DNA of 46,886 bases, from positions 1-46,886 of the forward strand of contig JADFYG010000050.1 in NCBI GenBank assembly GCA_015233155.1, in the 5' to 3' direction. This DNA is from Candidatus Rifleibacteriota bacterium (GTDB lineage Bacteria > Muiribacteriota > Ozemobacteria > Ozemobacterales > Ozemobacteraceae). The notes under the pieces are model-generated. The model did not search any database, was not told the origin of the DNA, and saw only the letters and a list, made by a program, of their open reading frames with translations. Both the position numbers and the translations under genes were made by a program. Shown here piece by piece: positions 8,033-16,356 of the stretch; positions within the stretch are counted from its first letter, which is position 1, and each line of letters opens with the position of its first letter.

Positions 8033-10294
8033 ATGAGCGATGAACCAATATCTGACGTTCCACTAACGCGCGCGACTCTCTTTCAGATGATCGCCGATGA
8101 GGTATGCCGTGATGGCATTGTCGAGCCTTACGAGAAGGTGATTCTTCAACAGATGGCCCGATTTCTTCGCCTTGAGCCCGAGGAAGCCTGGAAAATCGCC
8201 ATGCATGCCTGGAACATTCATAAAGACGCGACAGTCGTTGAACAATCCCCGATCGATCCACTAAAGCTGTATTCTTTGGCTCTCAAATCAGTCATATCAG
8301 AATGGGAGATCGACCACCTCGAGGAGCGGGTGCTTGCAGGTCTGAGGAAGCTGCTCCATCTGTCAGATGAAAACCACAAGGCTATATTAAAAGAAATCGA
8401 AAGCGAAGGGAAGCCGAATACTGTCATCCAGAATGATTCCAAAGCGGAGATTGCCCCTAGAATTCCCCTTCCCACGCCCGGAAGCACAACAGATGCTCTG
8501 GGCATGCGACTCGCCCATGATCCGCTTGAAGCCTGGCTCAACGATCACCGTTACTGGTTCCCCCTTAAGAATAACGCGTCGACAGCAGCAAGCCGGGGCT
8601 GGAAAGGATTTATAGAGGGGATGGCAAACGGAGACGAGGGTGTTATGTATGACGGTCTGGATGCCCTCGATGATGTCCTCAATTCCCTTGAAAACCTCAC
8701 ATTTGTTGACGTGGTCCTTGCCCTTGCCGTTGTCCGCTGGTCCCGTGTACTCCTTAAGACAACCTTTTCAGCCAATGAAGTCGGGGATGCGCGCCACTGG
8801 CCCGGTCTGGAATTATACCGGCGATTATGTGTGAAAATGGGTCCCATTCTGATTTCGATCGACCATCTTCGAGACAAGACGCCAATAGAGAACGCGCTTG
8901 CAATGGCTCTCGTGTTTCTTCTTGAGGATTTATGCATGCTGGCCAAATGCCGACATGCTGAGCCGATAGGATCTTTGGGATGCCTCATTTCCTATATCGC
9001 AAAAATATCCCCCAAGTCTCAGGTTTCACATCGGGCTGTCGATCTCATCCGCCTGCTGACCTCCATGGTAGCTCGGCAAGGCGGCGCGATCATCGAATCT
9101 TTCGTTACCGCATGTCGGGATATCTGCCATTGTATGCCGCAAAACCACCCGCTGACGCTGGCCGCGCACACTTCGATCATGTCTCTTGCGCCCAAACAGG
9201 CGATGTTTCCCGCCAGCTACAGCCCACGCGCGAACACCTCGTCATCACCATCTTTTCCTCAGGCAGTTCAACGACTGGAGCGACTTATCACGGAAATCTC
9301 GAGTCAGGATGAGGAAGAACGGCTTTTCATAAAAGCCTTATCCAGTACAGATCTCAGCCCCGTGGACGAGATCCTGTCCGCAACTACATCTTCGCATAAG
9401 GAAAATAAGCTGGAGCCTGCGGCGTTTCTTTTCCGTGAACTCGTTGCCATGATCTTTCCCGTCCTGCCAGGCATCCCGAGGCCAGTCGTGGCGTTCTTTG
9501 CCCTGGGAAGCCCCGGCGGCCATCATGAGGAAATGAAAGGGGGATGGGTTCAGATAATGCTGAAAAAACTGGACGGGAACAGCATTCAGACTATTCCGAA
9601 ATTTCCGGTTTTTCCATCGACATCGTTGATGAGTGTCCCGCTCAAGGGAAAAGATGCGATCGCTTTGGGCGACGCTCTCGACAGGTCGGGAGGTGCGTAT
9701 GACGTGGTTCTCGTCGACCCAGGGAGGAAAGGTGTGCGCATCTGGCATCAAGTCGGTGACCTGGATCCCACCGGCAATCTCTTCCGCGTGGAGGAAAAAC
9801 TGCTCTCGGAAGAGAAGTTCGAGGAAGCAGACAAGTATCTTGACCAAGCGCTTTCCCGACATCCATGGATGTCGCGAGCGTGGGTTCGGAAGGGCCTGAT
9901 CGCCAAACAGGGCGGAGATCTGAAAACCGCACGTCAGGCATTTGAACGGGCATTGGAGGTCCAACCACACGATCCACATTCCCTCACGCGCCTCGGAGTG
10001 CTTGAAAAGGGAGAAGACCAGATGGAATCGTCGGAAATGATTCTTCGCAATGCCTTGCGAATCCTTCCAACCGAACCATCCGCCATCGTGACCCTTGCTT
10101 CCCTGGCCCTCAGCCGTATTGCAGGGGGAGAAAACGCCGCGCTGCCCACCTGGGACTATTACGTTGCCGGGCTTCACGCCTCTCAAGGGAACGGGGAGGC
10201 CTTCCGCGAGATCGTCGCTGTCGGCGATTCCTTCGACCCATCGATTACCAGCGGTATCCTAACAATTCCCGTTGACACCGTCTTTTACCTGTAG
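8033..10294 (+). CDS. Large TerB-like / TPR protein
   Basis: A 753-residue cytoplasmic protein. The first about 130 residues hold two helical repeats of TerB/tellurite-resistance-like type: ADEVCRDGIVEPYEKVIL, then a second with SEWEIDHLEERVLAGLRKLL, each followed by a short leucine-rich helix. The middle (about 170-430) is helical and unrecognised. A region near 515-590 (VPLKGKDAIALGDAL ... VVLVDPGRKGVRIW) resembles SseB-type domains. The C-terminus (about 600-705) has three TPR units, for example EEKFEEADKYLDQALSRHPW. The ATG at 8033 is chosen because AGGG lies eight bases upstream and the TerB-like domain begins just after it; an earlier ATG at 7955 lacks a site. Probably a scaffold or signalling adaptor. 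Its stop is just before the relic at 10321. Confidence 0.7.
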   Translation: MSDEPISDVPLTRATLFQMIADEVCRDGIVEPYEKVILQQMARFLRLEPEEAWKIAMHAWNIHKDATVVEQSPIDPLKLYSLALKSVISEWEIDHLEERVLAGLRKLLHLSDENHKAILKEIESEGKPNTVIQNDSKAEIAPRIPLPTPGSTTDALGMRLAHDPLEAWLNDHRYWFPLKNNASTAASRGWKGFIEGMANGDEGVMYDGLDALDDVLNSLENLTFVDVVLALAVVRWSRVLLKTTFSANEVGDARHWPGLELYRRLCVKMGPILISIDHLRDKTPIENALAMALVFLLEDLCMLAKCRHAEPIGSLGCLISYIAKISPKSQVSHRAVDLIRLLTSMVARQGGAIIESFVTACRDICHCMPQNHPLTLAAHTSIMSLAPKQAMFPASYSPRANTSSSPSFPQAVQRLERLITEISSQDEEERLFIKALSSTDLSPVDEILSATTSSHKENKLEPAAFLFRELVAMIFPVLPGIPRPVVAFFALGSPGGHHEEMKGGWVQIMLKKLDGNSIQTIPKFPVFPSTSLMSVPLKGKDAIALGDALDRSGGAYDVVLVDPGRKGVRIWHQVGDLDPTGNLFRVEEKLLSEEKFEEADKYLDQALSRHPWMSRAWVRKGLIAKQGGDLKTARQAFERALEVQPHDPHSLTRLGVLEKGEDQMESSEMILRNALRILPTEPSAIVTLASLALSRIAGGENAALPTWDYYVAGLHASQGNGEAFREIVAVGDSFDPSITSGILTIPVDTVFYL

Positions 10295-10318
10295 GCCGAC
10301 ACTTCACTCAAAATAATA

Positions 10319-10416
10319 TAAATGTCAAAGCCTTATCGGGAGCCTCGGTCGTTCCGGCAACAACCGTCGAGACAGCTTCGATCGCAGTTACGCCCGTCGC
10401 AACAATCGTCTCCCCC
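10319..10416 (+). repeat. Direct repeat, copy B (hydrogenase-subunit tail)
   Basis: This copy of 4645-4754 overlaps the annotated beginning of the hydrogenase maturation gene. The coding frame matching copy A is not the maturation-protease frame. Confidence 0.85.
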
Positions 10417-10452
10417 ACCCCTGGCTCTCCCACTTCCGAAGACAAAAATTGA
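10321..10452 (+). pseudogene. 3' remnant of a NuoH/HyfC-type hydrogenase subunit gene
   Basis: In the frame 10321-10452 the sequence encodes NVKALSGASVVPATTVETAS and then IAVTPVATIVSP before a TGA. This closely matches the C-terminal tail of the truncated subunit at 4161-4775. The rest of the gene is missing; the large TerB-like/TPR gene sits where it would be. The remnant ends exactly at the point where the maturation-protease homology begins, so an intact hydrogenase gene probably once preceded it in an operon. Confidence 0.7.
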
Positions 10453-10933
10453 TTCGACCGCTCGTGTCGCGGTTCTCGGGGTCGGCTCCGATCTGCGCAG
10501 TGACGATGCAGCGGGGTTGCTTGCTCTCGAAGACTTTCGCCGACTGACATCAATCGGCGAAAACCATCCCCGCGTCGGCACCTGGATTGGGGGAACCGCC
10601 CCAGAAAATGTGACCGGTGTGTTGCGGCGATTTGCTCCGACGCATCTTTACATCCTTGATGCCGCCCATTTTAAAGGGTTTCCGGGAGCCATTCGGGCTA
10701 TCGCTCCCTCTGAGGTTGGCGGTGCAACCTTTTCAAGTCACCAGATGCCGATTCCAATTTTCATGCATTTTCTAGCTACTGATCTTCCCGACACGGAGAT
10801 GGTCATCATCGGTATTCAACCAGGAAGCGTGGAGTTCGGATTCGCAACCTCGCCTGAAGTCAGACAGGCGGCCGAAACTGTCGCCATCTGGCTGGCCAAC
10901 ATTGTAGCCCCTCTCATCGGATATCCATTGTGA
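10322..10933 (+). CDS. hycI: Hydrogenase maturation protease (HycI/HyaD family, M52)
   Basis: Nickel-dependent endopeptidase family that trims the C-terminus of [NiFe]-hydrogenase large subunits after nickel insertion. The fold begins at VAVLGVGSDLRSDDAAG; expected metal ligands are D62, D113 in ILDAA and H140 in SSHQMPI (numbered from the ATG at 10322). The length from about residue 43 is normal for the family. The first 42 residues are Arg/Pro/Gln-rich and are the hydrogenase-subunit relic read out of frame, so ATG 10322 is probably not the true start. The only other candidate near the domain is an ATT at 10448, which overlaps the relic's TGA. The gene ends in a GTGA overlap with the radical SAM gene. 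No hydrogenase large subunit is present in the window. Confidence 0.85.
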   Translation: MSKPYREPRSFRQQPSRQLRSQLRPSQQSSPPPLALPLPKTKIDSTARVAVLGVGSDLRSDDAAGLLALEDFRRLTSIGENHPRVGTWIGGTAPENVTGVLRRFAPTHLYILDAAHFKGFPGAIRAIAPSEVGGATFSSHQMPIPIFMHFLATDLPDTEMVIIGIQPGSVEFGFATSPEVRQAAETVAIWLANIVAPLIGYPL

Positions 10934-11988
10934 GGCCCCACTTGATCAAGCTGAAGAATCTCACCGTCGATGAGCTCTACACAAGTCTGAATACAATAGG
11001 CGTAACCCCGACAATTGCGGCAAAACTGCAGGCGGCGGCTATCCGGAGTGACACTTGGCTATCCGGAGGCTCAGGGATTTCCCCCAGATTGCTTGAAAGG
11101 GTCAGGGAAAATGCGACGATTCCGCGACTGACGATTTCAGGCAAATTTGTTTCCCCGAAAGACGGCTTTGCCCGCTACATCTTCCGCGGGGAAGGCCCCG
11201 AAGCATTTGAGGCAGTTCGCATTCCTCTTCGACGCCGAGTCACCGTTCCAAAGTTCGTGGTCTGCGTCAGTTCCCAGGTCGGATGCGCCATAGGTTGTTC
11301 GTTTTGCTATACCGGCCGCATGGGCTTCAAACGCCAACTTGAGACGTGGGAAATCATAGATCAGGTAATTCGCGTGATGACCGATTCGCCATACCCCATC
11401 GGTGGCATCGTATTCATGGGAATGGGTGAACCTTTGCTCAATTATGAATCCGTGATGAGGGCAGCTCGAATTCTTTCGGAATCGTGCGGCATGGCCATTT
11501 CTCCGAAATCCATAACTATCTCCACGGCCGGAATAGTGCCTGCAATTAAACGGTTCATCGCGGAAAAACCGCGCATTAACCTGATTGTCTCGCTTTCTAG
11601 TGCAGATCCGATTCAGAGGCGTTTGCTGATGCCCATCGAAGAGATGTATTCCGTTCATTCACTGATGCAGACCCTCCGCGAATATCATGCGGTTACCGGA
11701 AATCGTGTAAATCTTGCGTGGCCGATGATCTCAGGCGTCAATACAAGACCGGTCGACGCCACCCAAATTGCGGATCTGACTCATGGATTGCCGATCAGGC
11801 TGGAGTTGATAGATGTGAATGATGAAACCGGCAGATTCAAACCGCCGTCGGAGCACGAAATGAGCGAATTTAGAGATGCCTTGCGCGCGAACGGAGTTAA
11901 ACCGGTTACTCGTCGCTACAGCGGCGGGCAGGATATCCACGCAGCATGCGGCATGCTGGCCGGGAATTTCCACACGATTGAAGATTGA
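10930..11988 (+). CDS. rlmN: RlmN/Cfr-family radical SAM RNA methyltransferase
   Basis: A 352-residue radical SAM enzyme of the RlmN/Cfr family, which methylates C2 or C8 of an adenine in 23S rRNA (RlmN also acts on tRNA). C112 in CVSSQVGC matches the methyl-carrying cysteine next to the cluster. C119, C123 and C126 form the CxxxCxxC [4Fe-4S] motif, GMGEPL is the SAM-binding motif, and C340 in GQDIHAACGML is the second catalytic cysteine. The middle is divergent: VSLSSADPIQRRLLMP replaces the usual SLHAxND block and LAWPMISGVN the usual FEYVMLKGVND. It may therefore be a paralogue rather than the housekeeping enzyme. The GTG start overlaps the stop of the hydrogenase protease gene (GTGA), indicating translational coupling. 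Confidence 0.85.
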   Translation: MRPHLIKLKNLTVDELYTSLNTIGVTPTIAAKLQAAAIRSDTWLSGGSGISPRLLERVRENATIPRLTISGKFVSPKDGFARYIFRGEGPEAFEAVRIPLRRRVTVPKFVVCVSSQVGCAIGCSFCYTGRMGFKRQLETWEIIDQVIRVMTDSPYPIGGIVFMGMGEPLLNYESVMRAARILSESCGMAISPKSITISTAGIVPAIKRFIAEKPRINLIVSLSSADPIQRRLLMPIEEMYSVHSLMQTLREYHAVTGNRVNLAWPMISGVNTRPVDATQIADLTHGLPIRLELIDVNDETGRFKPPSEHEMSEFRDALRANGVKPVTRRYSGGQDIHAACGMLAGNFHTIED

Positions 11989-12204
11989 AGTTGCTCGAAT
12001 AATACCAATCCAATTAACCCGAATATCTCACCAGTTCCCCGTAACTGTCCGATTTGACAGATGGAGACGTTTTTCAGCACAAGGTAAGGTTCTGTGTTAG
12101 GATTTTTGGTTACTCAGTCTGTGCTATCTATTCAGTGATTTCGGGAGCGATGAAACGCAAAACCCGGTGGTATTCATTATACCGGCATTCAATGGGAGAT
12201 CAGC

Positions 12205-13644
12205 GTGAATAAAAGCAGTTGGGCTCTTTTATTGATTTTATCGGTATTTTTCGTGGTCTGGAAAGTGTTATTTCCTCAACCTACATACGAAAGCGGGATA
12301 CAAGCCTTCGCAAAAAATGATTTTGGGAGTGCCATTCGGAATTTCAAGCCGCTTGCGGAAAAGGGAGATCATCCATCGCAATCCATTATGGGCCTCATCT
12401 TCAAATACGGCCTTGGAGTGGCTACAAATACTTCTGAAGCGGGAAACTGGTATCGGAAGGCTGCTGAGGGCGGAATTCCGACTGCGATGGTCAGCCTCGG
12501 AAAGTTGCTCCAGGAGGGAGATGGATGCTCTAAAGATGAGGTCGAAGCATTCAGGTGGTTCGAAAGGTCCGCGAAATTGAAAAACACGGATGGTCTATTT
12601 GAAACTGGAATGTGTTTCTATAAAGGAAAGGGCGCCGCCCAGGATTTCTCCCAGGCCCGCCAGTATTTTGAAGCCGCCGGAAAAGAAGGACCTAACGTCA
12701 ATGCCTTATATTACCTCGGAATCATCCATAATAGAGGAAAGGGGCTGGAGAAGAACCCGGCATTGGCTATGAAATATTTCCTTCAAGCTGCAGACCATGG
12801 GCTCAAGGAAGCACAATTCCAGGTCGGAGAAATGTATCGCCACGGGGTGGGTGGCAAGAAAGATCTTGCTCGGGCGGAAGAATACTTCAGGAAGTCTTCC
12901 GAGAACGGCTATCCTTTTGCCATGGAAAGTCTCGGCGAAATGTTAGCCAAAAAGGACACAAGTAAGACAAACCAGACGGAAGCAACCATGTGGTTCCGTC
13001 GTGCCGCCGAGGGAGGGGATTTTGATGCGGCGGCCAAGTTGGCAATACGTTTGAAAAAAGGAAGCGGAACTGAAATCAATAAGAAGGAAGCCGAAAAGTG
13101 GGCCTGTCTCGCAGCGGAACAAGGCAATCCCTCGGGACAGTATGAATACGCGAGAATGCTTCTTGACCGGACTTCAAAAGAAGATCGGGAAAAAGGGATA
13201 GGACTGCTCATCAAATCAGCTCAGAATGATAATAGAGAGGCAAATATCTTCATCCTGGAGTCTTTCATCAAGGGAATAAATCTGCCTGAAAAGGAAGTTA
13301 GACAGGCCCTCATAAAAGTCAAGGAACAGGTGGCCTTAATATTTCAGCTCATCGCTGAGGAAAAAGAAGCCTCGACTATTTTCTCAACTGGCATAAAGAA
13401 TATGAATACGACTGATCAAAAAAAAGCGTCTGATACAAACGCCAAGCTTATCAAGAGCACGAAGGACCTCGAATCCTCACTGGACAAACTGATGCTTCAA
13501 GTGAAGGAAACAGAGGAAAATATTCAAACAGCTGGAGAGACACTGAATTCCCTTGTAAAGCAAGCGGAGCAAAAACTCCTGAAGCAATCGACTCCCGTAT
13601 CCCCGATTCTTTCGGGAACGACACCGAGACCCCTGGGGCAATAA
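12205..13644 (+). CDS. Membrane-anchored Sel1-repeat protein
   Basis: A 479-residue protein with an N-terminal hydrophobic segment (about residues 6-24) that looks like an uncleaved anchor. About eight Sel1-like repeats follow (about 30-340), recognisable as AEAxxWYRKAAEGG and AMKYFLQAADHGLKEAQ units separated by GKG or GVG turns. The C-terminal 100 residues are Lys/Glu/Thr-rich and probably coiled coil. Sel1 proteins are adaptors for protein-protein contacts; the partner is unknown. The GTG at 12205 is supported by GGGAG at 12194-12198. It stands alone in its transcription unit. Confidence 0.85.
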   Translation: MNKSSWALLLILSVFFVVWKVLFPQPTYESGIQAFAKNDFGSAIRNFKPLAEKGDHPSQSIMGLIFKYGLGVATNTSEAGNWYRKAAEGGIPTAMVSLGKLLQEGDGCSKDEVEAFRWFERSAKLKNTDGLFETGMCFYKGKGAAQDFSQARQYFEAAGKEGPNVNALYYLGIIHNRGKGLEKNPALAMKYFLQAADHGLKEAQFQVGEMYRHGVGGKKDLARAEEYFRKSSENGYPFAMESLGEMLAKKDTSKTNQTEATMWFRRAAEGGDFDAAAKLAIRLKKGSGTEINKKEAEKWACLAAEQGNPSGQYEYARMLLDRTSKEDREKGIGLLIKSAQNDNREANIFILESFIKGINLPEKEVRQALIKVKEQVALIFQLIAEEKEASTIFSTGIKNMNTTDQKKASDTNAKLIKSTKDLESSLDKLMLQVKETEENIQTAGETLNSLVKQAEQKLLKQSTPVSPILSGTTPRPLGQ

Positions 13645-13645
13645 A

Positions 13646-13668
13646 AGCGGTTTGCTGGCGTTACCGCT
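13646..13668 (+). terminator. Weak hairpin after the Sel1 gene
   Basis: AGCGGT (13646-13651) pairs with ACCGCT (13663-13668) just after the stop codon, followed by GTTAATTTG. The short stem and poor T-run make it a weak terminator candidate. The remaining bases to 13914 contain no gene. Confidence 0.3.
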
Positions 13669-13929
13669 GTTAATTTGCAGTACAATCTCAAAAACAGCTG
13701 TACTCCGTATGAAATTTTGTGTCCACTATTGCTGATCTACCTCATTGCCCCCGAAGTGGGCACAAGGAACGTTTGGCAATGACACTCCTCCCAAAGCGAA
13801 ACAAAGCGATTCTTGACACCTAAAATGAGCGGTTGTATCCTTAACGCGAAAAACAAATTTCTACCTATAGAAGAATCATAATAATGTCCGGATAGTACCG
13901 GTCTATTTGACTACAGGAGGAGTCTTTTG

Positions 13930-16208
13930 ATGTTTCGTTTGAAAAGCGTTGTACCGTTTCTTGGAATGATTATTATTGGCGCCATCCTTGGCTGTGGCGG
14001 AGGGGGCGGCGGAGGGGGCGGGGGAATGCCACCCGGTGAAGTGCTTTTCTCCCTGACTGCGGAAGGACCCAGCGGGGTCTCCTTCGCGCCTTCAATTCGC
14101 TCGGACAAAACAAATTCCATTCTTCCCGATGTGGCATCCAGCGTTCGGTACATGGCCCGCGTAACGCCAACAGGCGGATCACCGGTCACTGTCAGGGACG
14201 GTCAGGTCGATGGCAATACGATTACTTTTCCAAGAATTCTGGTCACGTCTTCAGCCAATGACCAGTTCAAAGTGGAAATTTTTGCCGACGACACGGATCC
14301 GCCCGTAACGGATCCTTTGTTCAAACACTATTTCGTCAGGCCGGTTGACGCCGGATATGTTCAGTCCGGTGGGGTGAGGGTGACCACCCTTGATACCGCT
14401 CGCGCTATGGCTTACGAGCAATGGGACCAGTCCGCTTCTCAGAAAATTTCCTTTTTTACCCCCTCTGCAACCCAACTGAGCGATCTGAAGACCCTGATTG
14501 AAAAACAATTTACCGAGCTCGGTGCCATCACCCCGAAAAAGACTCAGTTCGCCTGGAAGCCGGAAATCGGTCAAAAAGCTCATGAAATTGGTTCTTCGAA
14601 TAGCACTGGATACGGGAAAGATGCGATCCGTATCGTTTCGATCAGCCCCGATAAGCCCTACTACACCGGTGACCGAAAGAGTTTCACGGTTGTGGTCGAT
14701 TGCACTCAGGTGAGCGTGGGAATGGTGTATGCCCGCGCCGGATATGTGAATAGCTCGTCAGGGGGAGGCGGTCTACGGCTATGGAAGACTTGTTTGAATC
14801 ATTCAACAGGGCGAAGGTTCCAAAGTCGGTCAGTTCACCTTTAATCTCTCAGCTATGCAGGTTCCCGCAGCCGACGTGCCATTCAAGATCGTTGCTCAGC
14901 TTTACGATGCGGGCACCGGAAAGGTTCTGGTGGAAGATTCCCGTGATCTCACTGCAGAAAAGGCTCCCCTGAAATTGTCGTCGATTTCTCTCTCCCCGTC
15001 TTCAAGCGCCGTGCACAGCGGTGAAACGTTCGATTTGACGACCATCAATGTGGTGGCCAAATACGATGATGGTTCAACAGCGACCGTCACTTCAGATATC
15101 TCCTGGGCAGGCACCGATGTCGACGGTTCGATGTTTCTCGGGAAGAAGGAGTATATCCTTCCCCTGACGCTCACCTGTTCTTATTCCGAGGGCGGAGTTA
15201 CACGTACAGCGTATTTCTCCATGAATGTTGGTTCCGCGATAGATTCGAGTCTGGCGGCGCCGAAAAACGTGAAGGCACTTTGGAATCTGGACGCCAGCGG
15301 CGATAAGATGTTCGTAAAATGGGATGCCGTCGAAAATGCGTCCACGTATCGTGTCTTTTACTCTTTTTCTGGTGCTCCAAGCACCATGGGCAGCACGTAT
15401 CAGGAATCAGACACCAATTCTACGGTTCTGACAAAGCTGCAGGGCAGGGCTGTCCAGATGGTTGTTGCCGCCTTCAATGATCGGGGGGGGAATCGGGCAA
15501 TCCTCCTCGACTATTTTAAGAAACATGTTCAGCAACGCTGCAATAAACGGGGAGGGCGTTCATGAAGATGACCCCAGCGTTGCAGTCACGACCGGGAATT
15601 CCATTACCGGGACCTGGAAGTCGGCGGCATCCATCATCGTCTTTAAAGACGACTTCAGCGGAACGTATACCTCCAATGAGGGCTCCGGCTACACGGGAAA
15701 AGGCAACTTTACGTATACCCTGTCGAAGCCAACGTTGAAGTTGACCTTTGCCGATGCCGGAAAGATGTATGACCCATCCGGGAAAGTGGTGAGCAATCCG
15801 CCCAGACTCCCGGAGTTTAAAGCAACCTTAAACGGTTTCACGTATTCCGCCGAGATTTCGGATAAATCCATGACCTGGACATACACCAATAAAGGGAAAT
15901 TGGCTTCAGACACCTGGATGCGACAACCGTTTACCGGCACCAAACAAACTCCCAAAGCGCATGCCGGCAATTTCAGCGTTCTCCCGTGGTCTCGATATAA
16001 GAACATCAACCAATTCAATATGGACACTTATGACCAGGCTGATGCCCAGGTCTGGCTCATTTGCGTTCAGGCGAACATGCTTTACGACACGTATCTTTGG
16101 GCGTGTGATGCGGGGTTTGGCGCGGATAAGTGCGATCTTCTCTATAACAATCACAAGGTTACGGCGCAGATTGCCAATGATATGGGGCGTTTGTACAGCG
16201 TGAAATAA
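13930..16208 (+). pseudogene. Glycine-rich surface lipoprotein gene broken by frameshifts
   Basis: Three frames in series encode one protein of about 755 residues. It starts with a lipoprotein signal ending in AILGC, then ten glycines. The middle has a bacterial Ig-like domain (LSSISLSPSSSAVHSGETFD) and a fibronectin-III-like domain (KMFVKWDAVENASTYRVFY). The C-terminal domain contains SITGTWKSA and a beta-rich segment. AGGAGG at 13915-13920 supports the start. The frame moves by one base near the G-run at 14761-14765, with further local indels up to about 14810 (fragments reading GEAVYGYGR, LFESFN and QGEGSKVGQ lie in alternating frames). It moves again in the nine-G tract at 15483-15491. 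It is either a decaying gene, uncorrected sequence error, or in part a slippage-prone switch. As one protein it would be an outer-membrane or surface lipoprotein. Confidence 0.75.
15483..15491 (+). repeat. Nine-G homopolymer inside the lipoprotein gene
   Basis: A run of nine G residues lies exactly where the reading frame of the lipoprotein shifts. Upstream coding is in the frame of 14855 and downstream coding in the frame of 15462. One G fewer would join them. Confidence 0.8.
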
Positions 16209-16224
16209 CTCGCGCAGTTTCAGC

Positions 16225-16265
16225 AAGACACACCGGGAAGAATGTTTTCCTTTCCGGTGTGTCTT
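16225..16265. terminator. Bidirectional intrinsic terminator
   Basis: AAGACACACCGG (16225-16236) and CCGGTGTGTCTT (16254-16265) form a perfect 12-bp stem followed by GTTTT. It lies between the stop of the lipoprotein gene and the convergent stop of the histidine kinase gene, so it probably serves the plus strand and perhaps both. Confidence 0.9.
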
Positions 16266-16356
16266 GTTTTCCCGCTTGCCGGGTTAGATCAGCGACTGGA
16301 TGGCGTTCCCTGCGAATAATGGCCAGTCTGCCGACTGCTATCCATCCCGATTAACG

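Noticed and set aside
9338..10186. 282-codon open frame on the minus strand opposite the TerB-like/TPR gene
   Set aside because: It lies wholly antisense to a well-supported TPR protein. It has no ribosome binding site or recognisable domain and is a by-product of codon bias.
8033..10294. Type VI secretion ImpA/VasJ-like protein
   Set aside because: A few helical segments suggested it, but no ImpA motif could be identified and no type VI gene lies nearby.
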